A stretch of 64,000 nucleotides of DNA from Bradyrhizobium sp. AUGA SZCCT0283 (GCF_018130385.1 NZ_JAFCLU010000034.1:1-64000); one strand, 5' to 3'. Positions 25,313-34,176 are shown, numbered from the stretch's first letter. The notes: a model not told the origin generated them from the letters alone. Numbers and translations: made by a program.

Positions 25313-25651
25313 ATGAACTTGAAGCTCCTGACAGCAGCGGCTGTTCTTTCCACTGCGGTCGCAGCGCCAGCATTGGCGCAGGATCCTCACGGACGGTCGG
25401 ATGCCATCCGTCAACAGCAAACCCAGGACCGCGTTTATAACAGACACAGCGGATTCTGGCCGGGTGAAGTAGCCGCGGGCGTGGTTGGCGGCGCGATCGG
25501 AGCGGCCGGCGTTATCGCCACCGCTCCGTTCCGAAACGACGTCTACGCCTATAATGATGGCTACTATGGCCGACGCTACAACAGCGGCTTCGTCTGTCAG
25601 CCCGGAACGATGTTCTGGGGTGAGGACGGTCGACGTCACCTCTGTCAGTAA
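25313..25651 (+). CDS. Small exported protein with Gly-rich region
   Basis: 112 residues from ATG 25313, with CGGAGG nine bases upstream. Signal peptide MNLKLLTAAAVLSTAVAAPALAQ is cleaved after ALA. The mature part has a Gly/Ala-rich hydrophobic segment (VAAGVVGGAIGAAGVIATAPF) followed by Tyr-rich sequence and a C-terminal CQPGTMFWGEDGRRHLCQ with two Cys that could pair. A related C-terminal plan (CRQGAAAYIGQDRRQHPCY) occurs in the small exported protein at 43123-43380. Function unknown; envelope location expected. Confidence 0.75.
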   Translation: MNLKLLTAAAVLSTAVAAPALAQDPHGRSDAIRQQQTQDRVYNRHSGFWPGEVAAGVVGGAIGAAGVIATAPFRNDVYAYNDGYYGRRYNSGFVCQPGTMFWGEDGRRHLCQ

Positions 25652-25674
25652 CGAGAGAGCATACGTGACTTAAG

Positions 25675-25710
25675 AGAGAGGCGGCTCGCGGGCCGCCTCT
25701 CTTCTTGTCT
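25675..25710 (+). terminator. Rho-independent terminator
   Basis: Perfect 11-bp stem AGAGAGGCGGC/GCCGCCTCTCT with a six-base loop, followed by TCTTGTCT, 23 bases after the stop of the small exported protein. The short T-rich tail favours the plus strand. Confidence 0.75.
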
Positions 25711-25727
25711 GCCGATTCCTAATACAG

Positions 25728-26030
25728 TTAGGTAACTGACGGCGCGCGCTTGGGAACAGCTTCCTCCCTCTTTCTCTTCTTTCCCGGTGAGTCGCCGCCC
25801 TCGTCTACTCTGCTCACGCGCTGAGCGCGCTCCTTGTCCCGAGGCTGCTCTTGTCCGCGCTCATCGCGGACGATGCCTTGGTCATGGCGATCATCGTCGT
25901 GACCGGTCGATTCCGGCTCGGTGGCTTGACGTTGCTGCTTCTTGGCTTCCTCCACTAATAGCTCGTCGCCGAGCATCTGCCCGATGATCTGTTTGGTCTG
26001 CCCTTCGGCTTTCTGTTGGAACTTGCTCAT
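25728..26030 (-). CDS. CsbD-like stress protein with charged tail
   Basis: 100 residues from ATG 26030, with AGGAGG seven bases before. The N-terminal MSKFQQKAEGQTKQIIGQMLGDELLVEEAKKQ resembles the repeated KxEG..KQ..G...GD..L pattern of CsbD-type general stress proteins. The rest is very hydrophilic and rich in Glu, Arg, Asp and Gln, hence probably disordered. An upstream GGAAA-N17-AGTT element could be a weak EcfG promoter. Function unknown; family link is moderate because only the first 35 residues match. Confidence 0.65.
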   Translation of the reverse strand: MSKFQQKAEGQTKQIIGQMLGDELLVEEAKKQQRQATEPESTGHDDDRHDQGIVRDERGQEQPRDKERAQRVSRVDEGGDSPGKKRKREEAVPKRAPSVT

Positions 26031-26231
26031 GGCTGGCCTCCTGGCAAGGAGAACTGCGCCGGGGCCTCGATGTTTCCTCCAATCGGTCCAAACCTTTGGC
26101 TCGACGCGGCTGCCTGTACCGGTGTCCGCCCTTGAGGCCCGTTCCACACAATGTAACAATCCTATCGCAGAGCAAAACTAAACGGGAGCGAGGGCCTATC
26201 GCCGGAACCGCTTCTTGTGGGGGAGAACCTG

Positions 26232-28082
26232 ATGCGCCGCACAATCGTATTGCTGTCCGCCGGACTGATCGCACTTGCCGCAGGCTCCGCGTCCGCGCAA
26301 AACGCCAACCCGCGTAACCTGATCCTGTTCGTGCCGGACGGCCTGCGCGCGCGCATCGTGACGCCGCAGACCGCGCCTGCGATGGCCGAGTTGCGCGACA
26401 AGGGCGTCAATTTCAAGAACTCGCATTCGCTGTTTCCGACCTTCACCATGGCGAACGGCTCGGCGATGGCCAGCGGCCATTACCTCGGCGATACCGGCAC
26501 CTTCAGCAACACGATCTACACCGGCCGCCCCATCGCCCACTCGAACAACACCGTCACACCGTTCCTCGAAGTCAATCCCGTCCTTCTCGAGGTCGACGAA
26601 CATTTCGGCGGCGACTATTTGAACGAAGAGACGCTTTTGAAGATGGCACGCGAGAAGGGTTACAGCACCGCGGCCATCGGCAAGCACGGCCCCACCTTCA
26701 TCTTCGACCATACCGACAAGGTCGGCACGGCGGGATTGCATTCGATCATCATCGACGACGCCACCGGCAGCAAGAACGGCGTTGCGCTGTCGGATGAAAT
26801 GAAGGAGGCCTTGACCAAGGCCAACCTGCCGCCAGCGACGCCTTCACGCGGCGAAAACGGCAAGGCCGGCGACGCCAAGACGCCGGGCACGACGACGGCC
26901 AATGTCGCGCAGCAGGCCTACATGGCCGACGTCGCAGCCAAGGTCGTGCTGCCGATGTTCAAGGCGCGCAACAAGCCATTCGTGCTGGTGTTCTGGTCGC
27001 GCGATCCTGACGGCAGCCAGCACAATACCGGCGACAGCCTCAACACCATCACGCCCGGCATCAACGGGCCGACCTCGATGGCCGGCATCAAGAACGCGGA
27101 CGATAATCTGGCGCAACTGCGCAAGGCGCTGGACGAGCTCGGCCTCGCCGCGAACACCAACATCGTCGTCTCCTCCGATCACGGCTTCTCGACGATCTCG
27201 AAGGAGAGCAAGACCAGCCCCGCAGCGAAGATTTCCTACGAAGACACGCCGAAGGATTTCCTCCCCATGGGCTTCGTTGCCATCGATCTGGCGAAGGCGC
27301 TGGACCTGCCGCTGTTCGACCCCAACGACAAGAACGCGCGCGTCGCAGACAATGCCCATCCCAAGGCAGGCAACGGCTTGATCGGGAAGGATCCGGCGAA
27401 GCCGGATGTGGTGGTCGCGACCAATGGCGGATCGGACCTGATCTATATCCCGGCCAAGGACCGCAAGCTCGCGGACCGCACCATCAAGGCGCTGCTGGAA
27501 CAGGATTACGTCAGCGGCCTCTTTGTCGACGATGAGTTCGGGAATTTCCCCGGCACGCTGCCGATGTCGCAGCTCGGCCTCAAGGGCAAGGCGGTCGTGC
27601 CGCACCCGTCGATCGTGCTGAACTTCCGCTCCTGGTCATCCGGATGCGACGAGCCGACCAATTGCTCGGTCCAGATTGCCGACACCGTGCTGCGGCAAGG
27701 CCAGGGCATGCATGGCAGCTTCAGCCGCGGGGATACAATGAACTTCATGGCGGCGATCGGACCCGACTTCAAATCGGGATATGTCGACGCCCTGCCCGTC
27801 AGCAATGCCGATGTCGGCGCCACCGCGGCCAAGCTCCTGGGGCTCACGCAACAAGCAAAGGGCAGACTGATCGGCCGCGTCATGACCGAAGCGATGCCCA
27901 ACGGCGCAACGCCCAAAGCCTATGCCGGCACCGTGACGTCGAAGCCGTCGGGGAACGGGCTGCGCACCGTGCTGAACTTCCAGCGCGTCGGTTCGCAACG
28001 CTATTTCGACGCGGCGGGTTTTCCCGGCCGCACGCTCGGGTTGGAGGCGAACGGCGGCAAACAGAAAACGGCGGGGAAGTAA
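26232..28082 (+). CDS. Exported alkaline-phosphatase-superfamily protein (nucleotide pyrophosphatase/phosphodiesterase type)
   Basis: 616 residues from ATG 26232 following GGGAGAACCTG. Signal peptide to about residue 22 (GSASA). The mature protein opens ANPRNLILFVPDGLRARIV, with the metal-binding Asp and nearby nucleophile region LFPTFTMANGSAMASGH (nucleophilic Thr/Ser of the type I phosphodiesterase fold), and later SRDPDGSQHNTGDS and SSDHGFS, providing the second Asp/His metal set. Predicted periplasmic phosphodiesterase or phosphatase acting on an unknown phosphorylated substrate. Transcribed alone; a dispersed palindrome follows. Confidence 0.87.
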   Translation: MRRTIVLLSAGLIALAAGSASAQNANPRNLILFVPDGLRARIVTPQTAPAMAELRDKGVNFKNSHSLFPTFTMANGSAMASGHYLGDTGTFSNTIYTGRPIAHSNNTVTPFLEVNPVLLEVDEHFGGDYLNEETLLKMAREKGYSTAAIGKHGPTFIFDHTDKVGTAGLHSIIIDDATGSKNGVALSDEMKEALTKANLPPATPSRGENGKAGDAKTPGTTTANVAQQAYMADVAAKVVLPMFKARNKPFVLVFWSRDPDGSQHNTGDSLNTITPGINGPTSMAGIKNADDNLAQLRKALDELGLAANTNIVVSSDHGFSTISKESKTSPAAKISYEDTPKDFLPMGFVAIDLAKALDLPLFDPNDKNARVADNAHPKAGNGLIGKDPAKPDVVVATNGGSDLIYIPAKDRKLADRTIKALLEQDYVSGLFVDDEFGNFPGTLPMSQLGLKGKAVVPHPSIVLNFRSWSSGCDEPTNCSVQIADTVLRQGQGMHGSFSRGDTMNFMAAIGPDFKSGYVDALPVSNADVGATAAKLLGLTQQAKGRLIGRVMTEAMPNGATPKAYAGTVTSKPSGNGLRTVLNFQRVGSQRYFDAAGFPGRTLGLEANGGKQKTAGK

Positions 28083-28132
28083 TCGCAATCCGGCCAGGCG
28101 CGACCGTTTCGTAGCCCGGATGAGCGCAGAAT

Positions 28133-28223
28133 GTAGGGTGGGCAAAGCGTAGCGTGCCCACCGTTGAGAATGACGCTCTTCGACAGATGGTGGGCACGGC
28201 ACGAGCGCGCCTTTGCCCACCCC
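28133..28223. repeat. Dispersed palindrome, GTAGGGTGGGCAAAGC family, copy 1
   Basis: Begins GTAGGGTGGGCAAAGCGTAG and CGTGCCCACC, ends with GGTGGGCACG and CTTTGCCCACCCC; the two arms form long imperfect inverted repeats around a variable core. Copies 2-4 are at 32455-32543, 33446-33530 and 36031-36111. Located between convergent genes, where it could act as a bidirectional terminator. Confidence 0.85.
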
Positions 28224-28229
28224 ACGCAT

Positions 28230-29120
28230 CTAAGCGCTGCAGTTATGCTTGCGATATTCGGCCGGCGTGACGTTCATGTACCGGCGAAAGACCCGATTGA
28301 GATGGCTCTGATCGGAAAAGCCGCTCAGAAGCGCGATTTCCTTGAGCGCCAGGCGATCTTTGCGCAGATGCTGGCACGCACGCTCCACTTTGCGTTTCAA
28401 GACATAGGCATGCGGTCGGGTTGCGTAATGCGACTGGAATTTGCGCGCAAACTGAACCGGCGTGCAGCTGCATATATTGGCCAACTCCTCGAGCGTGATG
28501 TTCCGGAAGATGTTTTGTTCGATGTAGTCCTCGATCAGCCGCGCATGGGCCGGCCTGAAACGTCCCTGCGAGCGCGGCAACTTGAACTGGACAGAGGCGT
28601 ATTTTCGCAGGATGTGCACGCTGGCCTGCAGCGCCAGCGCATCATAGCAGAGCCGCCCGCCCGGCCCCCCAGCGGCCACCTCCTGAATCATTTGATCGCT
28701 GATCCAGGCCAATACCGGATCTTCCGCGCGCACCAGATCATGGAGTTCAACCCGCTCCGCGTCGCGATCGAAAGCCTCGCTTGCCGTCTTCATCATGAGC
28801 GCGGGCGAGATATAGAAATGAGACACTTCGATATCGTGTCGCCAGACCCAGTTCGAAGGCTCCGCGCGCGTTAGCAATGTCGTCACGCCTCGGCCGACAT
28901 GATCCTGCTTCCATGGACCGGTTACGCGGCGGTTCATGGATGTCGCGCCTTCCCGATAATTGACGATCAGGAAATTCTCCGACGGAGGGACCGAGATGTC
29001 GGATGGGGCGTAGCGGAACACCCGCATTCGAAATTCCGGCATTCCCGTCGCCACGCTGTCGAGCTTGAGGTCGCCACCGGCGTATTGCGGGAGCTCCTCC
29101 ACCGTGATCAACCGGCCCAT
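28230..29120 (-). CDS. AraC-family transcriptional regulator
   Basis: 296 residues from ATG 29120, with GGGAGGTGCGCG before it. The C-terminal double HTH (about 190-292) reads NITLEELANICSCTPVQFARKFQSHYATRPHAYVLKRKVERACQHLRKDRLALKEIALLSGFSDQSHLNRVFRRYMNVTPAEYRK. The N-terminal 180 residues would sense an effector. It is divergent from the monooxygenase gene, separated by 359 bases, and by analogy with AraC-type activators of ketone-degradation operons (MekR type) probably activates it. Confidence 0.9.
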   Translation of the reverse strand: MGRLITVEELPQYAGGDLKLDSVATGMPEFRMRVFRYAPSDISVPPSENFLIVNYREGATSMNRRVTGPWKQDHVGRGVTTLLTRAEPSNWVWRHDIEVSHFYISPALMMKTASEAFDRDAERVELHDLVRAEDPVLAWISDQMIQEVAAGGPGGRLCYDALALQASVHILRKYASVQFKLPRSQGRFRPAHARLIEDYIEQNIFRNITLEELANICSCTPVQFARKFQSHYATRPHAYVLKRKVERACQHLRKDRLALKEIALLSGFSDQSHLNRVFRRYMNVTPAEYRKHNCSA

Positions 29121-29479
29121 CGCGCACCTCCCGCGTCTGGAATTCTGGGGGCGGTTGACCGCTCTTTGCTCTTTAGCCAGACGGCAGCCGGCGAGCATAA
29201 GGCCGTTTCTTAATTTGCCAAGGGCCAATGCGGAACGCAGTGCGATGCCACCATTTTCGTTCAAAAGAATGCGCAATTCGTCCAAGCCGGGAACGCCGGA
29301 CGGCGACTAGCTTCCCCATCCGACACGGGTAACAGCACAGGCAAGCCAGAAGAGACGCAGGAGCGAGCGTCCGGCCGCGTGTTCTGCCGTGAACGACACC
29401 ACGACGTGTGCGCCGTCCGTCTCGCGACGGGCGAACGAAGTCGCATGTCTTCAGCAACAAACGCCAAATGGAGGGAAGC

Positions 29480-31129
29480 ATGAGCCAAGCAGCAACAGAG
29501 AAAGGCAGAGGCAACGGGGCGCAGAAGACGGCGAGCTTCGATGCCGTGGTCATCGGAGCCGGTGTCGCCGGGCTTTATCAATTGTATCGCCTGCGCGAGC
29601 AGGGATTAAACGTGAGAGTGATCGAAGCCGCCTCCGGCGTCGGTGGCACGTGGTACTGGAATCGATACCCTGGCGCGCGCTTCGACTCGGAAGCCTACAT
29701 TTATCAGTACCTGTTCTCCGAACAGCTCTACAAGGGATGGAGCTGGAGCGAAAAATTCCCCGGCCAGCCCGAAATCGAGCGTTGGCTGAATTACGTCGCC
29801 GACCAGCTCGACCTCCGCAAGGACATTCAGTTCAATACGACCGCCGAGCGCGCGCATTTCGACGAGGCGGCGAAGCGCTGGACGGTTTTGACCGACAAGG
29901 GCGATACGATCCACGCCCAGTTCCTGATCACCTGCTGCGGCATGCTCTCGGCGCCGCTGGCATCAAGGTTTCCGGGGCAAGAGACGTTTAGGGGTCAGCT
30001 ATTCCATACGGCGCGCTGGCCCAAGGAGGGCGTCAATTTTGCCGGCAAGGGCGTCGGCGTGGTGGGAAACGGGGCGACCGGCATTCAGGTCATCCAGACG
30101 ATCGCCGCCGACGCCGGCCATCTGAAGGTCTTCATCCGCACGCCGCAATACATCATTCCGATGAAAAATCCCAAATACACGTCCGCGGACGTCGATGCCT
30201 ACAAAGCGAAGTTCCAGTTTTTCACCAAGCAGCTGCCCAGTACGTTCACGGGTTTCGAGTATGATTTCGAACATGCCTGGGCCGATCTCGCGCCCGATCA
30301 GCGCCGCGAGGTGCTGGAAGACTGCTGGAACGACGGTTCTCTGAAGCTGTGGCTCGCCTCCTTCGGCGAGATGTTCTTCGACGAGGAGGTCAACCGGCAA
30401 ATATCTGAATTCGTGCGCGAGAAAATGCGCGAGCGGCTCCAGGATCCGACGCTGTGCGAACTGCTGATTCCGGCCCCGACCGACTACGGCTTCGGAACGC
30501 ACCGCGTGCCGCTGGAACAGAACTTCCTGGAGACCTTCCATCGTCCCAATGTCGAAATCGTCAGCGTCAAGAGCAACCCGATCGAGCGCGTGACCCCTGA
30601 CGGGCTGCAGACAGCGGACGGGACGGTCCACAAGCTCGATGTCATCATTCTGGCAACCGGCTTCGACGCCGGAACAGGCGCGCTGACGCGCATCGACATC
30701 CGCGGTCGCGATGGAAGGGCATTGAAGGACGATTGGAGCAAGGACATCCGCACCACCATGGGCCTGCAGATTCATGGCTATCCGAACCTGTTCACGACGG
30801 CCGTGCCGCTCGCTCCGTCGGCCGCCCTGTGCAACATGACAACCTGCCTCCAGAAGCAGGTCGAGTGGATCGACAACTGCATCAAGTACATGCGCAGCAG
30901 GAATCTGGAGGTCATCGAGCCGACAAAGGATGCCGAAGACCAATGGGTGGCGCATCACGACGAGACCGCCAATGCGACGCTCATCGCCAGGACTAACTCC
31001 TGGTATCTCGGCTCGAATGTCGAGGGCAAACCGCGCCGGGTGCTGTCCTACACTGGCGGCGTAGGCACCTATCACGGCAAATGCGACGAGGTCGCAGCAA
31101 GCGGCTACCGCGGCTTCGCCATGCATTGA
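29480..31129 (+). CDS. Flavin-containing Baeyer-Villiger monooxygenase
   Basis: 549 residues from ATG 29480, GGAGGGAAGC just before it. FAD Rossmann motif GAGVAGLYQLYRL at 26-38, an RYPGARFDSE region typical of cyclohexanone-monooxygenase-like enzymes, the type I fingerprint FRGQLFHTARWP (FxGxxxHxxxWP), and NADPH-binding GVGVVGNGATGIQ. It should insert oxygen beside a ketone carbonyl, giving an ester or lactone. The esterase gene 109 bases downstream would hydrolyse that product, and the divergent AraC gene would supply control. Substrate chain length or ring size not determinable. Confidence 0.92.
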   Translation: MSQAATEKGRGNGAQKTASFDAVVIGAGVAGLYQLYRLREQGLNVRVIEAASGVGGTWYWNRYPGARFDSEAYIYQYLFSEQLYKGWSWSEKFPGQPEIERWLNYVADQLDLRKDIQFNTTAERAHFDEAAKRWTVLTDKGDTIHAQFLITCCGMLSAPLASRFPGQETFRGQLFHTARWPKEGVNFAGKGVGVVGNGATGIQVIQTIAADAGHLKVFIRTPQYIIPMKNPKYTSADVDAYKAKFQFFTKQLPSTFTGFEYDFEHAWADLAPDQRREVLEDCWNDGSLKLWLASFGEMFFDEEVNRQISEFVREKMRERLQDPTLCELLIPAPTDYGFGTHRVPLEQNFLETFHRPNVEIVSVKSNPIERVTPDGLQTADGTVHKLDVIILATGFDAGTGALTRIDIRGRDGRALKDDWSKDIRTTMGLQIHGYPNLFTTAVPLAPSAALCNMTTCLQKQVEWIDNCIKYMRSRNLEVIEPTKDAEDQWVAHHDETANATLIARTNSWYLGSNVEGKPRRVLSYTGGVGTYHGKCDEVAASGYRGFAMH

Positions 31130-31238
31130 GCGCGGCGCCGCCGGGCCTAGTGACAACGATCCTGTCGCACGCGACCGCAGCGGTCGCGTGGGCCAGGCAG
31201 CGATCGAAAGCATTCCATTACATAGAGGGAGAAAGACA

Positions 31239-32432
31239 ATGGGTACTGGTTTCAATGCGTCGGCAAACGCCGTTCTCGATGGGGTCGTTGCGTCAAACCC
31301 GCGCGTTCCCGGTGTGGTCGCGATGGTCACAGACCGTCATCGCAATATCTACGAAGGCGCGGCCGGCAAACGTCGTCTCGATCAGGCGGCCGAAATGACG
31401 ACGGTCAGCGTTTTCGCTATCTTCTCGACGACCAAAGCGATCACCGGCACGGCGATCCTTCAGCTTGTCGAACAGGGCAAGCTCGATCTCGATGCGCCTG
31501 CCAGGACCTACGCGCCCGACATCGGCAAGCTGCAGGTGATCGAGGGCTTCGACGCCAAGGGCGAACCGAAATTACGCCCCCCGAAGCGCGATGTGACCAC
31601 GCGCATGCTGATGGTTCACACCGCCGGCTTTGGTTATGATTTCTTCAGTCATACCTATAATCGCCTGGCGCAGGAGAAGGGTCAGCCCAGTGTCATCACG
31701 TCTTCCAAGGCATCGCTGATGACCCCGCTTCTGTTTGATCCGGGCGACAAATGGGAATACGGAACCAATATCGACTGGTGCGGTCAAATCGTCGAGGCCA
31801 TCACCGGAAAGCGGCTCGGCGAGGTGTTCAAGACGCGCATTTTCGAACCCCTCGGGATGAATGACACGAGCTTCGACCTCACGGATGCGATGCGCAGCAA
31901 GCTCGCCGGGGTTCATGCAAGAGGCCCTGATGGCTCGCTCACGCCAATGGACTTCGAGCTTCCCGCAAATCCTGAAGTTCACATGGGCGGCCATGGCCTT
32001 TACGCCACCGTCGGCGATTACATGCGCTTCATCCGCATGTGGCTTAACGATGGTGCGGGCGACAACGGCCGGGTGCTAAAGCCCGAGACCGTGCGCATGG
32101 CGGCGCAGAACCATTTGGACGACAAAAAGGTGACCGCGCTTCCGGGAGTCATTCCCTCGCTGTCCAATGACGCGGAGTTCTTCCCGGGCCAGTCGAAGTC
32201 CTGGGCGCTGACATTCATGATCAACGACGAACAGGCCCCAACGGGACGTCCGGCCGGCGCTCTCGGTTGGGCCGGCCTCGCCAACCTCTTCTACTGGATC
32301 GACCGGGCGAACGGGTTCGGTGGATTCTGGGCCACACAAATTCTGCCCTTCGGCGATCCGGCTTCGTTCGTCGGTTACTTGAACTTCGAAACGGCGTTCT
32401 ACGACAGCCTGAAGCTACGAAAGGCAGGCTAG
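31239..32432 (+). CDS. Serine hydrolase/esterase (class C beta-lactamase fold)
   Basis: 397 residues from ATG 31239, with GAGGGAGAAAGAC upstream. Family VIII esterase features: S63-T-T-K66 (nucleophile and base), Y174 of the YGTN motif, and HTAGFGYDF. No signal peptide, so it is cytosolic and suited to hydrolyse esters made by the neighbouring Baeyer-Villiger monooxygenase. The two genes are co-directional with no terminator between them and read as an operon. Confidence 0.9.
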   Translation: MGTGFNASANAVLDGVVASNPRVPGVVAMVTDRHRNIYEGAAGKRRLDQAAEMTTVSVFAIFSTTKAITGTAILQLVEQGKLDLDAPARTYAPDIGKLQVIEGFDAKGEPKLRPPKRDVTTRMLMVHTAGFGYDFFSHTYNRLAQEKGQPSVITSSKASLMTPLLFDPGDKWEYGTNIDWCGQIVEAITGKRLGEVFKTRIFEPLGMNDTSFDLTDAMRSKLAGVHARGPDGSLTPMDFELPANPEVHMGGHGLYATVGDYMRFIRMWLNDGAGDNGRVLKPETVRMAAQNHLDDKKVTALPGVIPSLSNDAEFFPGQSKSWALTFMINDEQAPTGRPAGALGWAGLANLFYWIDRANGFGGFWATQILPFGDPASFVGYLNFETAFYDSLKLRKAG

Positions 32433-32454
32433 AGTTCGTTCAGCTTGAAAGTTC

Positions 32455-32543
32455 GTAGGGTGAGCAAAGCGTAGCGTGCCCACCATTCGGGATAACGCAC
32501 TTCGATAGATGGTGGGCACGGCGCAAGCGCGCCTTTGCCCACC
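32455..32543. repeat. Dispersed palindrome, GTAGGGTGGGCAAAGC family, copy 2
   Basis: GTAGGGTGAGCAAAGCGTAG at the left and GCGCCTTTGCCCACCC at the right, with internal CGTGCCCACC/GGTGGGCACG arms. Located 23 bases after the esterase stop, close in sequence to copy 1. Confidence 0.85.
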
Positions 32544-32581
32544 CGAAGTTGCAAAACCATACGGGTCCAAACGCACCGAAA

Positions 32582-32613
32582 CAAAAAAACGGCGGGGAGA
32601 TAACCCCCGCCGC
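32582..32613 (-). terminator. Rho-independent terminator for the 59-aa gene
   Basis: On the minus strand GGCGGGG and CCCCGCC pair around seven bases and are followed by G then seven T, an ideal terminator 10 bases after the stop of the 32624-32803 gene. Confidence 0.8.
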
Positions 32614-32623
32614 ATGTACCTGA

Positions 32624-32803
32624 CTATCCGATGAGCCATAGCCCCTTGTGGATGTCGAATTTCACCAGACCTTCGTCGCGCATTTTCAGAAGCAGGGCTT
32701 GGCAGGCTTCCTCATTCGGGAGATTGGCACGCCGCATGACCTGGTAGGCCTTGAGCGGCTTCTCTCGAAGCGCATTCAGAATATTCTCGCGATCTTTCAG
32801 CAT
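32624..32803 (-). CDS. Small winged-helix-like protein, 59 aa
   Basis: Starts at ATG 32803 after GGGGCAATT. MLKDRENILNALREKPLKAYQVMRRANLPNEEACQALLLKMRDEGLVKFDIHKGLWLIG has three helices followed by a short wing, resembling a minimal winged helix-turn-helix. No family name can be assigned. A strong terminator follows and an unrelated 78-aa gene on the same strand precedes by about 40 bases, so they may form a small operon. Confidence 0.65.
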   Translation of the reverse strand: MLKDRENILNALREKPLKAYQVMRRANLPNEEACQALLLKMRDEGLVKFDIHKGLWLIG

Positions 32804-32844
32804 AATTGCCCCGCAATCCAAAACCGGCGTTCGTGATGAATGGC

Positions 32845-33081
32845 TCAGGCCATGACGAGTTTGATCTGGCCGTCTTCAAGATCTCCCGCCGCGAGCGCGT
32901 CGCGCGCCATCTTTTCGATAACAGGCCAATTTGTAAGAAGATACTTGTGGGCCAGCGCCTTCGTCGGCAGCTCGGTTTGCAGAACGCAGCGTTGCCGCGC
33001 ATTCCCGTTCGCGATCAGAAAGGATACCGCTTGCGGCCCCTCGATGATCTCTTGTTCGGTGGGCTTGGCAGCTATCCGCAT
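32845..33081 (-). CDS. Hypothetical protein, 78 aa
   Basis: ATG 33081 follows AAAGGAATAGCGG. MRIAAKPTEQEIIEGPQAVSFLIANGNARQRCVLQTELPTKALAHKYLLTNWPVIEKMARDALAAGDLEDGQIKLVMA is a soluble helical protein with balanced composition, unlike shadow frames. I do not recognise the family. It is upstream of and co-oriented with the winged-helix-like gene. Confidence 0.6.
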   Translation of the reverse strand: MRIAAKPTEQEIIEGPQAVSFLIANGNARQRCVLQTELPTKALAHKYLLTNWPVIEKMARDALAAGDLEDGQIKLVMA

Positions 33082-33149
33082 CCGCTATTCCTTTGTGAAC
33101 GCCTGATTGGGCTGAGCGGTCGGGATCGACATCAACCGCAGCGCTGTGG

Positions 33150-33183
33150 TCTGTTTCTTCAGCTTGTCTGTTTCTTCAGCTTG
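33150..33183. repeat. 17-bp tandem duplication
   Basis: TCTGTTTCTTCAGCTTG occurs twice head to tail in the non-coding stretch upstream of the 78-aa gene. It looks like a slippage product; no function is evident. Confidence 0.8.
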
Positions 33184-33203
33184 GGGGAGTGAGCGGCGGC
33201 CAG

Positions 33204-33353
33204 CTAGGGCTGCTCGTCCTCGGCCTCTGGGGAGCGCTTCGGCCTGTGCTCCGCGACTGGCTGCGTATTGCGGACCGCCTCGGCCAGCATGAGGCGCAAC
33301 TCATCCTTCGTCATCGGTGGTTGCCGCGTGGTCGACGCTTTCCATTGTGCCAT
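33204..33353 (-). CDS. Possible small protein, 49 aa
   Basis: MAQWKASTTRQPPMTKDELRLMLAEAVRNTQPVAEHRPKRSPEAEDEQP, hydrophilic with a helical middle and acidic tail. The ATG at 33353 has no clear ribosome site and there is no family match, so the call is weak; it is kept because composition is protein-like and distinct from the repeat sequence to its right. Confidence 0.3.
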   Translation of the reverse strand: MAQWKASTTRQPPMTKDELRLMLAEAVRNTQPVAEHRPKRSPEAEDEQP

Positions 33354-33445
33354 CGTGTCTATATGGGGACGCCGGAGCCGAATTAAACCCCCGGACGGCA
33401 GGAACTTTGTTCCAGGCCAATTCGCTCGAATTACCCAGCCGGCTC

Positions 33446-33530
33446 GTAGGGGGCAAAGGCACGCTAGCGATGTGCCCACCATCAAGCATTCCGCTCATGA
33501 TGGTGGGCACGCTGTCGCTTCGCCTGCTAC
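33446..33530. repeat. Dispersed palindrome, GTAGGGTGGGCAAAGC family, diverged copy 3
   Basis: GTAGGGGGCAAAGGCACG with CGATGTGCCCACC on the left and GGTGGGCACGCTGTCGC on the right; more degenerate and lacking the final CTTTGCCCACC arm. Confidence 0.7.
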
Positions 33531-33659
33531 GATATCCGGACGGCTTCGCCTTGCTCACAAGAACAGCCCCGATGTACGGCCGCAAGATATTGTACGCGCC
33601 GGGAGGGCAAATCACCCAAAGGTCTGTCCAGCCCTTCCCGCAAAAATATTCTGCTTAAC

Positions 33660-34060
33660 GTGCAGGCCAAATCAGTCCCATAACTCCGCCCGTCTCACGG
33701 CGGATGAGGGGCGTCGGCCATCGTCACGAACGCGCGGTGAGATGCGATGGACGCTGAGGGCGCGATAGACGTACGCGCCAAACGCGTACGGCGAAGTCGT
33801 GTGGTTCGGGCGCCGCGGTGCTGGCGCTAAGTTGGCGGGAAGTATCCCGCTGGCGACGGAGGCAAAAGAGCCGTTCTCCGGGAAGAGCACGAAGTAAGCC
33901 GTAAAGCCATTGCGCAGGGAAGGCCGGAATGCTCCCGCTGCCCTGTACGCTCGTGTGCACCTTTGTTTGCGCAAATCGCACGCGAGACCGCGGGTGCAGC
34001 AAGCACCCGGTCTTCCCTGCGCCCTCTGATTTTCGAGGGCAAGGTGAATAGCAAACCTCG
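33660..34060. repeat. ~400-bp dispersed non-coding element
   Basis: This stretch has overlapping open frames in several phases with Arg/Ser/Pro-rich translations (for example a frame reading GKTGCLLHPRSRVRFAQ), a pattern I recognise from a sequence recurring in Bradyrhizobium and Rhodopseudomonas genomes where automatic gene callers leave spurious proteins. It contains a hairpin-forming CGCGGGTGCAGCAAGCACCCGG segment. No ribosome sites or sensible protein. It is bounded by a palindrome copy on the left and by a GTCATTGCGAGC element on the right. Confidence 0.6.
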
Positions 34061-34098
34061 GGCGTATCACGTCGCGAGAATGCGAATGCTCGTTCAGC

Positions 34099-34176
34099 CG
34101 TCATTGCGAGCGCAGCAAAGCAATCCACCTCACCACTTGCCACGCTATGGATTGCTTCGCTGCGCTCGCAATGACG
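34099..34176. repeat. Dispersed palindrome (GTCATTGCGAGC type), short form
   Basis: Left arm CGTCATTGCGAGCGCAGC, then AAAGCAATCCA; right arm TGGATTGCTTCGCTGC, then GCTCGCAATGACG. The two ends are inverted copies giving a 78-bp hairpin. Same family as 12666-12806 without the inserted middle. Confidence 0.85.

Noticed and set aside
33672..34143. Overlapping long open frames in three phases
   Set aside because: They fall in a dispersed non-coding element; translations are Arg/Ser/Pro-rich, with no ribosome site, and resemble known spurious gene calls in Bradyrhizobium genomes.
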